Source: Chamaelirium japonicum (taxonomy: Eukaryota; Streptophyta; Magnoliopsida; Liliales; Melanthiaceae). Taken from it: DNA of 64,000 nt. Location: the NCBI GenBank assembly GCA_947650365.1, contig OX393555.1, positions 15,040,050 through 15,104,049 on the forward strand, given 5' to 3'. A program made the position numbers and the translations under genes. The notes beneath the pieces are model-generated. The model worked only from the letters and a program-made list of their open reading frames with translations, searched no databases and was not told the origin of the DNA. This document shows positions 22,698 through 34,788 of this stretch, piece after piece (the first letter of the stretch is position 1; every line of letters begins with the position of its first letter).

Positions 22698-24767
22698 TTG
22701 AAAAAATCCAATGGTAGAGGCTCATAACAGAAGCGATTTGCCGGTAGAAAGACCATGTGTGATGTGCGTTACATGATAAAACTTTCATTAAAACTAATCT
22801 ATATGTGCGTGCATGTGAATTGAACACCCTAACGTCAATCTAGAGTTGTGAATATCTAGCATACATGCAATTCGAAACTATGCTAGATCTATGTGTTAGA
22901 GTCTTGCATACCTTTCGTGCGGATCTTTTAACCACGGAGAATTATCTTCTTTGTCGATGGAGACAGAAGATTGTCCACGAAGAAGTTGACGGTTTGCAAA
23001 AAAATGATGTGTTTTTTGTTTACCATATCTCACACGATGCATGACACGTTGTTTTCGGATCTCTGAGTGCCTAAGAGGAACAACCCTTCTCCATTTTCAA
23101 AACACTACGCGAGGAAGATGAAGTCGCAAGCGAGGGAGACGAGAGAGACAAGAGAGAAGGAGAGGAGTAAGGCATGTATGGGGCCGGCCCCTCTCTCTCT
23201 ACAATTTTATAGGGTCAGTCCCATCTAGGATTTGCACTCCTAGTTGATAGGGATGACCCCCCCCCCCTTTCTCTCCTCTTATCTCTCCCCTACCTAGATT
23301 CTAGGGTTTGCAAAGACCTAGTCAAACCCTAGGTTTATCCCTATGGCCGACCTCTATAAAATAGGTAACAAACCCCTATAAATAAGGGGGCTAGCCTGAC
23401 TTGATCTCTAACACTTAGGGCCGGCCCCCTTAGTGCATAGTGGTATATAGTTTGACCAAAATGCCCCTATGTCACTAGTTGGTCGTCCTTCATGTACAAG
23501 ACCTTGCAAAACACATATAAGTGGAGTGCACTAGTGATTTTCACTATTCAACGGGGTGCCCCTAGTAAAGTCAACTGGTCAACTCATAACATGTCCCGGT
23601 GCGTCGCATCCATGTGGTGGAGTCTACTTATGGCAATGGATAACTACATGCATCTCTGTACTAACCTAGGGTTTTCCCTTAGTACACACACGTAGTTGTA
23701 CATCTATCGTGCACTAGTGCAAATCACACACGGAGCGTATATTTGGACTTCTCACTTTCTCTAATTGTGTCCTGTGTTTTGAGGAGATGGTTCGAGGATT
23801 GTACATAATATGGATAAGGTAGAACCTTTAGGGATAAAGGTTCATGGCTTGTAACTTAAACTTGATCGATACACTACCCGAGTGTACCATTGATCATCTG
23901 AGTCCAAGTTAACTCGCGTAGTCACCCAGAGTGTGACGCAGGCTGCACTCCAATCCCCTCGGACTTACTATGTTTTCCCGTATACCCCTGTTCTTCTCTT
24001 AGTAGTGGTAAACCCGCTGTCCCTGCACTTGGTACCATGACGCAACTCGAGTGGTAGAGAATTCCGTCAGACTCGAGTGCTCATTTGATTTGGTTCCTTC
24101 TAGGTTGACCATATACGTCGTACTTCTGTTTACCTCGTCGAGTAATCAGACCCGGTCAATAGTCCAACTGATAACCACCAGGCTTGGGTTTGCTACGACG
24201 TAAGTCAGACCAAGGAGCGCACCTCTCATTAGGGGTATGAATGATCTACAGGAGTGGCACGCTGATGTGATGCCAACCGGGTAATCTAGCACAACGTGGT
24301 TTTGGATTACTTAACTGAACCCTCATATAATGGCACGCAAAAACATCACACAACTGGTTAGCCCACCAGTTATGGTTCCTCAGAATTTAGGACCATTTTT
24401 ATCCTAATAAAACATGGCTCAATGCACCGGTATCTGCTCATCGATCTGTGTACCATGTTGGTTTCGTTCGGCCACAGACACTCTGCTTGGTGATGACCAT
24501 GGTGAAGACACCCATGCACTGTCATCCCCAATAGTTTGTCATAATGAGGTGACCAACCTGATCATGGCTGCGAACTGATTTAGGTTATATGGAACCACTC
24601 TACTTGCTCTTCAACTCAGTGGACTATCATGTAGTCATGACTCTCTATTCTAGCAAGAACACATAATAATATTACACACCAATATGCATCTTATATAATA
24701 ACATTCATCCTTTGTTAATAATTAAAAAACTAAAGTTTTACAAACTTAGAACATACCAATTCTAACA
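22698..24767 (-). mobile_element. Solo LTR of copia family A, minus strand
   Basis: The reverse complement of this segment aligns along its whole length with the LTR at 36016-37966. Its left end matches the LTR 3' end (GGTAGAGGCTCATAACAGAAG corresponds to the reverse of CTGATAACATGATCC and its neighbourhood). Its right end (CCAATTCTAACA) matches the reverse of TGTTGTAGCTCG. No internal or coding region is present, so it is a solo LTR from recombination. It is clearly more diverged than the LTR pair of the full element. The target duplication is eroded (AATTT on the left, ATCTT on the right). Confidence 0.8.
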
Positions 24768-24820
24768 ATCTTCATAGGAAAGGAAAGAAAACAACACACT
24801 CAAAATTAAAGTACATAGTT

Positions 24821-24991
24821 TTAGACATGTTTCTCCAGGTGTCTCAAAGTATCTATAAAACGATGAGCTTCTCCGACATCGGATCCCACATCTATTGGGG
24901 AAAGGAAGCCGCATTCAGTTACCATGTTCAAAATGGTGTTATCCTCTAAAAGGTTCACTGGAAGGTAGGTTTCATTGGCTTCCTCGGCCGC
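24821..24991 (-). pseudogene. C-terminal fragment of LINE ORF1
   Basis: A 56-codon minus-strand frame (AAEEANETYLPVNL... to ...IDTLRHLEKHV, stop 24823-24821) lies in the 224-bp spacer between two head-to-head solo LTRs. The upstream LINE piece ends ...FFRGDVIA at 34789. Removing the intervening LTR joins the two in the same frame. Downstream of its stop comes the ORF2 start codon, as expected for an L1 intergenic region. I read it as LINE ORF1, not a host exon. Confidence 0.68.
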
Positions 24992-26040
24992 TGTTATAGC
25001 TGTTATGTTCTAAGTATGGATTTTATATATTAACATTAATAAAGATGATTTTAATTATTGCTTTAATTAGAATACTGTTTTGGTATATATTGATTCATAT
25101 ATAATAAATGACCATAGGAAACGCAATAGGCTACTGAGGCACATGGTGTGTTCATCCTTGGTTCTGTGTAGACCTAGAATTAGTTCACAGCTCTGGTGAT
25201 GCCGGTCACTTCATCAGGAATAAGTTGTTGGCAGATAAAGGAAGTAGTGAAGTTTCTACCATGGAAACATTGGATTCTCATGCACCTGACTAAGCACGAT
25301 GATCATGTTAAATAGGAATTAAGACGGTGCACAGATTAGTGTATCAGAAACTGATGCAAAAGGTATTTTACTACTATAGATAGTTTGTCCTCAATCCTGA
25401 GGGACCATGCATACTGAGCTAACTGGTTATGTGGTGCTTTGGTGTGCCATGGTGTGCCAATGTGTGCGGACATTTCATAGTCCAATACCATGGTATGTTG
25501 AGTTACTCGACTGGTACTGGAGTGGCATACAACTCCTACAGGTTATTTGACATCCAAAGTTGGATGAGTGTTTTTTTATGAGTCAATCTGTCTACATAAT
25601 TAACCCAGGCATGGTGGTTGTCAGTATGACTAACGACGTTTCAGATACTAGGCATAGCACTGGAGGTGTGTGGTGTTATAAATGATAAGTCATCAAATCC
25701 TAGTCATATGATTGATCGGGTCTGACGGTGCTTCCTACCGCTCAAGTTGAATCATGGCACCAGTAATAGGAGGGACTAAAGATTATCAGAGTATAATAGA
25801 GAATAGGGTTACGAGGGAGTTGCATAATTTTAGGATTACTAGAGTTTAACTCGCATCGCACTCTGGGTGGCTACATGGGTTAATCATATTTGGATTGATT
25901 AGCAGAACGTTCGGTGTATCACCGAAATAGTTAATCAGGGCTCCGGCTGGAACTAGAAATCTTGAACCTTGAAGGTTCCACCCTGTCGTTACGTATATGA
26001 ATTATTTCCCGACCCGATTGGATATGTTAGATGCATAGTA
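24992..26040 (+). mobile_element. Solo LTR of copia family A, plus strand, left half
   Basis: Starts TGTTATAGCTG, aligned base for base with the family start TGTTGTAGCTC. It continues through ATTAACATTAATAAAGATGA and GTGTAGACCTAGAA to GATGCATAGTA. The alignment to 36016-37080 then stops and resumes at 33843. This half ends at the 7-mer CATAGTA that is repeated at the right junction. Confidence 0.85.
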
Positions 26041-27555
26041 AAAAACTTGCTACAACTTTGAGTATTCATAATTAAAGGACTAAAAAGTACAATTTAACCC
26101 TAAGTATAGGGTGTGTAACGAAGTAATAATCTCGATGAGTCCGAGGTCGATTCCACATGGACTAAAGGACTAATAGGAACTAGTACAATGGAAGTGCATG
26201 AACGTGAATGCAAAATAGGGTTTTTCCACTGAGAGTATAGCACGAGAGAAAAGACTACGATTCTAAATTAAAAAGAACTAAATATTATAATTAATTAAAG
26301 GAGATTATAAGGGAGAGGAGGCTAAGGCGTCTGGGTTCAACCTAGTAGTATTTCATGTATTCTTTTGATCAATAATTTGTATGAGAAAAACATCAAAGTT
26401 AAGTTCGGATGCATGCTACAGAGGTCTTTAATCATTACGCATGCCCGGAGTCGATGTGAAACCAAAAGGACTTGTACACATGCAACGATTTCTAAAGATA
26501 GACATCTATCATACTAAAATAGATTGAAAATCATATGACGAGAGACTTATTACGCTAGTGCTATCTTACCACAAGGATTCATAAGCAGTCCGTATGCCCG
26601 GAGTCAAACGAATGTGCAAGTAAAATAACATACATCATCAGACAGTGTCATCCATATAAGATTCAATCATAAGAAAATTAAAGCTTATCATTGATCAAAC
26701 GAAAAACATAGCATACTACTAAGCATCCCCCATAGCCTTAGCTAGGGATTTAGCCGCACATGTTCATATAGTTCAACATAAAAATACAAGTGCGAATAAA
26801 CTTCATAATGAAAGCGAAAAAATCAAAAGATGATCGCAGATGAAGGCTTCTGGTGAAGATGATGGCGTGCAACGATGGTGCTTGACGTGTCTCGAAAATG
26901 GTCAGTCGGGATGGTGAATGGAAGACGATGGGGATCGGTCGATGATGAAGTTCCCAACGATGACTTGTGCCGAGGGTGATGAGACGATGGATCCGGGGTG
27001 GAAGATGATGGTGATCGCGAGATGAATGGATCGGTAGTGGTGATGATGAGACGATGAAGGTTTGGTCAAGTTCGGGGCCCCCCTCCTTAGGGTTAGAACA
27101 ACTTTCTATAGGAGAGGCTGTGATCCTTTCGGAATAGGAAAGGAAGGGAGATGATTTCGATTTTGAGAGCACGTGTATGCATGGGTCTCGGGACAGAGGT
27201 GCCATCGGGTTTGTGAGAGATAGTTTCAGGAAATGGATAGCCACGATCATTGAGATATGGAAAGAGAGAAGAGAGACGATCGGGTAGAGAGAGAAGTTCG
27301 CGATTTGGATAGAAAAAGTAGGAGACAGGAGAGAGTTGTGCGGACTAGAGAGAGAAGATCGCAGGTGAGAGGGGGCTTGGGCTTCAGTTTAGGAAAGAGA
27401 GATAGAGTCGGTTATAGAGAGAGATATTGTTGGTGGTGAGCCCCCAAACCCAAGATATTGTCCTCTATTGGTCTCTTGGGTATTTGAACCCTCAACCTCA
27501 AGGTTTTGCACTAGCATGGATACCATCGAATCACCTTTCCTGCCAATCTTTTAAT
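26041..27555. mobile_element. Left arm of an unidentified 7.8-kb insert
   Basis: This sequence interrupts the plus-strand solo LTR. It begins AAAAACTTGCTAC and carries a block with CCGAGGTCGATTCCACATGG (about 26139), of a kind I associate with non-coding LTR-element interiors. No protein domain was recognised; an ORF at 26750-27250 (-) has no known motif. Its partner arm is 32535-33842. Class and termini are unresolved. Confidence 0.5.
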
Positions 27556-28265
27556 TGTTGGTGGTATTTTTAAAAAATTAATTTTTCTATTTAATATTTT
27601 GTTATTTTTATTAAATATTTTATTAGTCATTTTCTATAAATATTTAAATGACTTGCAATTAAATCAATTATAGTCATTTGCATGTGAGCGTTACAAAAGG
27701 CCAACCATTGCTTAATGGCTAGCAATTAAACCACTTAAAACTATTTGCATGGGAGACGTTATATTTTTTGAATGGTGCTTAAAGCTATTTGCATGGGAGA
27801 CGTTATATTTTTTGAATGATGCTTAATATCACTATTATGTCTCTTCATCTATAAACAAAGACTAGTGGGGAGAAGCAAGATATACACAAAAAAAATATCA
27901 TCTCTTCTTCTTCCACATGATAAGCTATTGTTTTGAGGTTTTCAATATTTTTCATTCTAGTAGTTGCTGGGTTCTTGAAAGGAAGATTGGGTTCGCATAT
28001 CCTTCTTGAAGACGTACCGACGAGAAGGATGGTGGATATCACCGGGGTCGTCGTATCTCTAGGAGCGCATGCCGGGAGCTCCGTACGTGAAGGGCAATTA
28101 CGTTCTTAGGACAGCGTCTAGCGCGCTTCGATCCCAGGCCACCTCTTTCTCTTTTCCCTTGTTAATTTTATTTATATATAAATTTATGTATTTACATGCA
28201 ACAATAGTTTTAGATCTGAAATTAAATATCATAAAAATCTTAGTTTTAAAGATAATTATCCAACA
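27556..28265 (+). repeat. 5' LTR of the non-autonomous element
   Basis: Bounded by TGTTGG and CCAACA. It ends in a block (GACGAGAAGG, GGGGTCGTCGTATCTC) that is also recognisable at about 55105-55142 in the 5' LTR of the other copia element, placing both in related families. The small ORF it holds has a counterpart in the 3' LTR and is not a gene. Confidence 0.9.
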
Positions 28266-31200
28266 ATCTAAGAACGTAATTGTAAATATGACTTGTTATT
28301 AATTTTTCTAAAAATAATTTGTTGTGTGATTACGAGGAACACCCATTATTGAAGCCATCAAATGTTCATCGAGGATGGGATTCATCATCTTCCTCGCTAA
28401 TGTTAAGGTTTGCATCGTAGAATGCAACATGAGGTAACATCTAAACCATAGAGATCTATGATTCTACGGTAAGTCTATTCTTAGTATCCTAGAATGTTAA
28501 TAATGGATAATAAAAGAAATACAGAGTATGGGGCATAAATGTATCATCTTTAAAGAGCCAGAATCATTATTTTGTGTGAACACGGCTCACTTTTAAATAC
28601 TATTAAAAACCTACCATAAAGATGATAAATACTCATTTAGTAACATTTAATGGTCATTTGATGTTAATATCTCTCTCTTTAATAGATGAATCACACTCAC
28701 TTCAGACTTCACACTTCTTCGAATAGTTATGATGTCGTTTGTACCAAATGCCGTATATCAAGCCCATCCGGGCTTTGTTCGGGTTTCTTACTAGTAACCT
28801 TGCATGCCGAACTCTATTAAGTCACTACGGTTAAATATAGCAAACCTGAACAGTAAATACCTTGACCCTTGGAACGTCTTTAGACCATAATGTGGGCAAT
28901 CAGACTTGGAATCGAGTTCCGATTGCGGCTATGGAATCATAACAGAACAACCTACTTGATACAACCAGTAAGGCTAATCCTAGCCCAACCAATCAGGCCA
29001 AACCTGACACCAAGTCCTAATTCGCAATTAAAGTTGTCATCTACCTTTGTAATCTCAATATGTACACCAAAGGACAACCTTGTATGTACTACATGTGAGC
29101 CCCACTCATACGGATGTGCCTCATCAATCACTAGTAGATCGACTTCTGACTTTTTACCTTCAACTGTCATCCTTGATGTTGATCATATCCACATTGCTGC
29201 CCAAGTTAAGATGGTCGGCTCAACAACTCCATTGTGCCTGAAAATCCCCATTCATATACGAGCTTAATGATATCACCATCGATGGATCCTCATAGGCCTC
29301 CTATTCTATCCCAGAATGATGTAGGAGATGGCTCTCTCTTTTCGCTCATTAAGAACCAACGATTGCCTTGCTTTGCCTTGCCGGGTCCAGTGCTAACTAT
29401 GAAAATTAAGAATAGGCAAGAGAATCAATTATCAGACTACTATATTAGTCTTTCATTTACTTTTCGAATTTCAAACGTATGCATGCGTTACTACTAATTA
29501 GTCAAGAGGCAAAACTGGATCCCAACACTAACGATGACTTCCGATGTGCATGTGCATGTGCGACACAGATAAAACGTAACAAGATCATGCACCATCCTCC
29601 TCCTCTTCCTAACACCTGTTAGCTCATGGGTCTGAGTGGCTTTCAATCAATTTAATTTAGTGCAATGGATATGAAATCACATCATTCCTGCTCTTCCTCA
29701 ATGGTGAGAGACATTTTTTTTTATTCTAGACTAAGAGAAATAAATTAAAACACATATTTCTCTTTGTTTAAAAGTCTTGTTTCTATAGCAATCATGCTTT
29801 AGTGGTTATAGAATACTATAATCTATTGAGATGAGTATGAAATCGACTATGCCTTTATTGCTACAAAATAACTTTCAACTTTGAAGCTGTGAGACTGAAT
29901 GAAACTCAGTCATTGAAAATTAAAGTCACCAACTGAGAAATTGTACTCTCAGGATATTTTGGCAAAAGTATAGAAAACTAAAGCTTGAGCTTTGTTACTT
30001 TTGTTAATAACTCTATTAAGCTGGGGGTGTATTAATCTATACATCATGAGTTGGATTGCTATTCCAAACTCATGGTTGACAAGTGACGAACACACACTTC
30101 ATTTGTACATATCAGTTTGACACATTGTGGGCCAGTCTGATTTTCCAAATCATATCTGTATCTTATGCTTTACTTTGGCACCATAAGATATAATGGAAAA
30201 TATGATTAGTTTCAATTTCCTTATCCTTACTTGTATTTGCTTAAATTGGTACGTTTGCTCAGTTCAATTTTTTACCATAACAAAATATAATAGGATATAA
30301 CATTAACATTGATATAAATTAAAACATATAATTTTATTATCATTCATCTAACTTATATGCGATTAAAAACTCTCAGAGAAAATATAAAAATAATAGTCAT
30401 ATCTATCTTTATGGATTTTGCTAATGTGAAGTCATAACAACTATTTTATACAATCTTGAAAATTTTAAGCTACGATATTGTAAGAAATAAATATTTTAAT
30501 CAAATTATGCCTAATTTCTTTCTTGCTAAATAAAAGAAGAATATTTATCGTTAATGAAAATTGACTAGTTGTTTCAAAACATTCTTACTACATTTTTAAT
30601 GATTATTCTATTGCGTAAAGTATATATAAAAAAAAAACTTGTCAAAAAGGCATAGGTGTCTAAGACTGACTGATATTTACACAAGCCTAGTGTTCCGCCA
30701 TTTATCTGGAGATGGTCGTTACAATATAGAATTTCATTTGGATATATAATTCTAATATAGCTAAAAATCTTATTCACAAATCAAGACTCTAGTAGGGAGA
30801 GCTCGGCACATACACTTGTGTATGTGTCCAGTCTGTAATCCCCATTATCTAGAGATTTTAATATATAGTTTAAATTATTTGGTCAATTGTCAAAATATAA
30901 AACCCATTTTGAAATATCTCAAAATATGGGGGTGCCAATAGAGAAATAAATATGGATAAATATATTTCCACTGAAAATCACTTTACAAGTTAATAGAGTT
31001 TAAAATCACTTGTAAGTTGATCCGAGTAAGTCGACTCATTCTTATGAAAGAAACTAATGAAATATCCATATTTTTGTGTTGTGTGTTGTTCTGTAGAACA
31101 GTAAAGATGAAATCATCCGGGTGAAGACAAAGTTAACTAACTACAAAATTAAGACCTAAAAGGTTAAAGTCATGAGATGACATTAATATCCACTTCTTAA

Positions 31201-31824
31201 AGTGGAATCAGTGTGACTGATTAATACCAAAAAGGTCTATCTAGGAATTATGTCCTAGAAGCGTCGAGGGGGATAGGGTGAAGCCCATATGAAAGATCAC
31301 CACGGTAGGAACCCAACCTCACGGAGGTTCAATGGGTAGAAACAAACCACATTGGTGATGATAAGGAGCACTGATCTCACCTCCCATCCCTAGGGCGCCA
31401 GTGCTCATAAAAGCAAGGGGTTAGGTTGAGTTTATACTCTTAATAAATCCAAGACCCATGAGGCAGGGTGCTACCTTGCTCGCACCCTTAGAGGATTCAC
31501 CGACATATGTGGAGTCGTGAGGGTCGCAACAAATGGAATAGGGCAATTCCTAAAACACATATGAGATATCTTGCGCATGGCCGTGTACGCGCAAACCCGT
31601 TTAGAACTCCAATCTTTCTATATTATGTGTGTTTTTGAAGAAGTCTGATAAATGGGCCTGGTTCAAGGCGTAGTCCACCAAGGACCCACAGATGGATCCA
31701 ATTATCACTAAGTGGAGGTTCAAACCGGAAGGTACCTTCACCTATTGCATAGTATAAAGAATCCAGCAAAAATCTTTTATTTTGAATATTTATTATTTGA
31801 TGTTTTTAAAAAAATATGGGGGAT
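28266..31824 (+). other. Interior of the non-autonomous element, no coding domains
   Basis: 3.56 kb of AT-rich sequence. No GAG, protease, integrase or reverse transcriptase motif is visible in any frame. The ORF at 28890-29267 has no recognisable motif. The initiator-Met PBS motif is not obvious directly after the 5' LTR. Confidence 0.6.
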
Positions 31825-32534
31825 TGTTGGTGGTATTTTTAAAAAATCAATTTTTCTATTTAATATTTTGTTATTTTTATTAAATATTTTATTAGTCATT
31901 TTCTATAAATATTTAAATGACTAGCAATTAAATCAATTATAGTCATTTGCATGTGAGCGTTACAAAAGGCCAACCATTGCTTAATGGCTAGCAATTAAAC
32001 CACTTAAAACTATTTGCATGGGAGACGTTATATTTTTTGAATGGTGCTTAAAGCTATTTGCATGGGAGACGTTATATTTTTTGAATGATGCTTAATATCA
32101 CTATTATGTCTCTTCATCTATAAACAAAGACTAGTGGGGAGAAGCAAGATATACACAAAAAAAATATCATCTCTTCTTCCTCCACATGATAAGCTATTGT
32201 TTTGAGGTTTTCAATATTGTTTATTCTAGTAGTTGCTGGGTTCTTGAAAGGAAGATTGGGTTCACATATCCTTCTTGAAGACGTACCGACGAGAAGGATG
32301 GTGGATATCACCGGGGTCGTCGTATCTCTAGGAGCGCTTGCCGGGAGCTCCGTACGTGGAGGGCAATTACGTTCTTAGGACAGCGTCTAGCGCGCTTCGA
32401 TCCCAGGCCACCTCTTTCTCTTTTCCCTTGTTAATTTTATTTATATATAAATTTATGTATTTACATGCAACAATAGTTTTAGATCTGAAATTAAATATCA
32501 TAAAAATCTTAGTTTTAAAGATAATTATCCAACA
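31825..32534 (+). repeat. 3' LTR of the non-autonomous element
   Basis: Same length and ends as the 5' LTR. Differences include TTAATTTTTC versus TCAATTTTTC near the start and GTGAAGGGC versus GTGGAGGGC near the end. The low divergence implies a recent insertion compared with the older LTRs it sits among. Confidence 0.9.
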
Positions 32535-33842
32535 GATATATGGAATGGTTAGAGAGAGAAACGGAGAGCTGGGCGTTCAGGGCTCGCGATTGGGTACGGG
32601 GCTGATGCTAGGGACGGCTATGATTTAAGTGGGAAGGAGAGGGACGGTTGGGTCGGGTGCAGATGTTTAAGGTGGCACATGCATGCATGTACATGGAAGG
32701 GACGGCTGTGATGCAGCCTCCGGATGGGAAAGAGAGAGTTGGGCGAGTGACTGCATGGCAGGGAAATAGGAGAGGAAAGAAGGTGGTTTGAGAGATGGGT
32801 CACGGGAGGGGATCAGTTGCATGGTTTTGGATGGATGAGATGAAAAGTTGGTGAAAGAGAGGGTTGAGATGAGTTCTAAAGAGAGAGGTTAATTGGGTTT
32901 GGTTTTGTTAATAACATAAGAAGAAAATTAAAATAAAGAAAATAAAGAGTGGGAAAGGGTGACAACAAGGGTGTTTTAGCTTGGGATTTCATGAGAGGCA
33001 GTTAGGGATGTATTTGAGAGATGGGATCCAAGAAGGTGTCGTGACCATGTTCGGTTATTGCATGGATGCGAACGGTTGTTATGGGTTTAGTCGGTTGGCT
33101 TTAGGTTACGGGTGGAAATGGACTTTGAAAACCTGACCGAAATATTGAGTATGGGTATAAATGGAGTTGGATTGGTGGGGTCCAAGAATGGATCGATTAA
33201 GCTGTTAGATGGCTATGAGATCGGATGGGATGGAATTGATCAAGGAATAGAATTAATATAGAGAAAGAGAAAGAAAGAAGAGGAGAGGGGAGGAGAGAGA
33301 AAAGGTGACAGGTCTGTATGTTCTCCGTGCCACATTCGCAAGTCACCGTCATACTCCATTGAGCTTGGTAAAACGTCCGGGGTGCTCTTCTGGTTTGTAT
33401 AATGCGATTTGTCCACCCGATGAGATCATTTTTCCGCTGAATATCGTAATTGTCCTTTTTATCGTTCTTCATAAAGGCTTCCAAACAAGCTGTGGATCAT
33501 CCATCGACTCGCCGTGAGAATATCCATCACTTTAGCATGATGCCCTTAGGCTAGCTGCGTCGAGAACCAGATCAATTCTCTGAAAAACACACGTGAAATA
33601 ACGCGTGTAAGGTTCCAATGCGATTATCGATAAAAAGAATAATTTAGACTATCGGGCTCCGTATTTTTCATGCATGTATCATATGAGTACAAACCAATAT
33701 ACCATTATCTCCATATTAAAGTCTACTATGCAATGGTGCAAAGAAAATGATGTAATTTACGAGTATATGCAAAGTTTTACATAGAAAAACGATGATAATA
33801 CAGTGAGAAATAAGCGATAAAATGCATTATTTGGAGACTTAA
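32535..33842. mobile_element. Right arm of the unidentified 7.8-kb insert
   Basis: Purine-rich and without recognised coding sequence. It ends GGAGACTTAA directly before the second CATAGTA copy, where the solo LTR alignment resumes. It shows no terminal inverted repeat with 26041, so a cut-and-paste transposon is not supported. Confidence 0.5.
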
Positions 33843-34257
33843 CATAGTACGATGGAGTGCAAGCCCGAATCCTAAGAATCTAATTTATATGTGTTAAGGG
33901 GTTATAAAGGTATTTTGATAAATACTAAAATATAGCTCATGACATATTGAATATGTATCTTAAAATGTCAGGAATAATTTCAGAAGCTCATAGGCGCTAA
34001 TAGAACTTGATTCTGACTAACGCACCTCACTCTATCTCTCTTATAGTGCTCCCCCTTTGTGAGGGCATTTTCATCCAAAGCATCATGGAAGACAAGGGGA
34101 TGCCTTAACCCTAGTCGAAATCCCTTCCCCCTTTTATAAGGACCGACCACAACAAGCTTATGCTTGCGTAAGCCACTTTGTGGTTGGCCCTATATATGAA
34201 TAGAAAGAGAAGGGGATGGCCCTAGCATTCTCTCATTCTATAGAAAATCCGACCCCC

Positions 34258-34294
<37 letters not shown>

Positions 34295-34788
34295 TGGTTT
34301 CGGCTAAGAGGAAGAAGAAGAAGAAGAAAGAGGAAGAAAGGAGGAAGGAAAGAAGAATAAAGAAGAGAGAAAGAGAAGGAGGAGATCTCCACGGCTCACT
34401 GTCGTCTTCGCTACGCATACCATCCTCGTTGGAGCGTTGTCCTTGCACTCAGATATAGGGCGCCGTGTGTTCCTTCCTTCATAAAAGACAAGGTGCTATC
34501 CGGCAATGTCCCTCTCGGTTACGTGTGGTTCATCATCGATAAGTGCTCTGTTCTTCTCAGATAAAAGATCCGGAAGGTATGAAGATTCTAAACACTTAAC
34601 TAGATGCATGCATGTAGATCCTTCATAGATCGTAGTATGCGTCTAGGGTGTCCACACATATGTTCAGTTCATAGATTTGCATATAGATTGTTCTGTGGAA
34701 TAAATTATAATGAAACATACACCATCTGATCTTCAGATCTATGTCTTTACTTCTGTTGCGACTTTGGTACAAGGATTAAATTCCAACA
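33843..34788 (+). mobile_element. Solo LTR of copia family A, plus strand, right half
   Basis: Alignment to the family LTR resumes at CGATGGAGTGCAAGCCC and runs to the terminal TTCCAACA at 34788. It contains a (CT)n microsatellite at about 34259-34291 and an adjacent (GAA)n stretch, both characteristic of this LTR family. Together with 24992-26040 it totals about 1.99 kb, close to the 1.95-kb intact LTR. Confidence 0.85.

Larger units (their letters stand above)
27556..32534 (+). mobile_element. Non-autonomous LTR retrotransposon (two 710-bp LTRs)
   Basis: The LTRs are 27556-28265 and 31825-32534, each 710 bp. They begin TGTTGGTGG and end TTATCCAACA, with about ten differences between them on reading. 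A purine tract (AAAATATGGGGGAT) immediately precedes the 3' LTR. The 3.56-kb interior has no gag-pol coding. It contains a block at about 30640-30770 resembling the leader of the copia element at 55.8 kb (CCTAGTGTTCCGCC versus CCTAGTGCTCCACC). The flanking pentamers TTAAT and GATAT do not match, so no target duplication survives. Confidence 0.88.

Noticed and set aside
28069..28302. 77-codon ORF with a near-identical copy at 32338
   Set aside because: Both lie in the paired LTRs of one element; repetition reflects the LTRs, not a gene family.
26041..33842. Cut-and-paste DNA transposon for the 7.8-kb insert
   Set aside because: Its two ends are not inverted repeats of each other.
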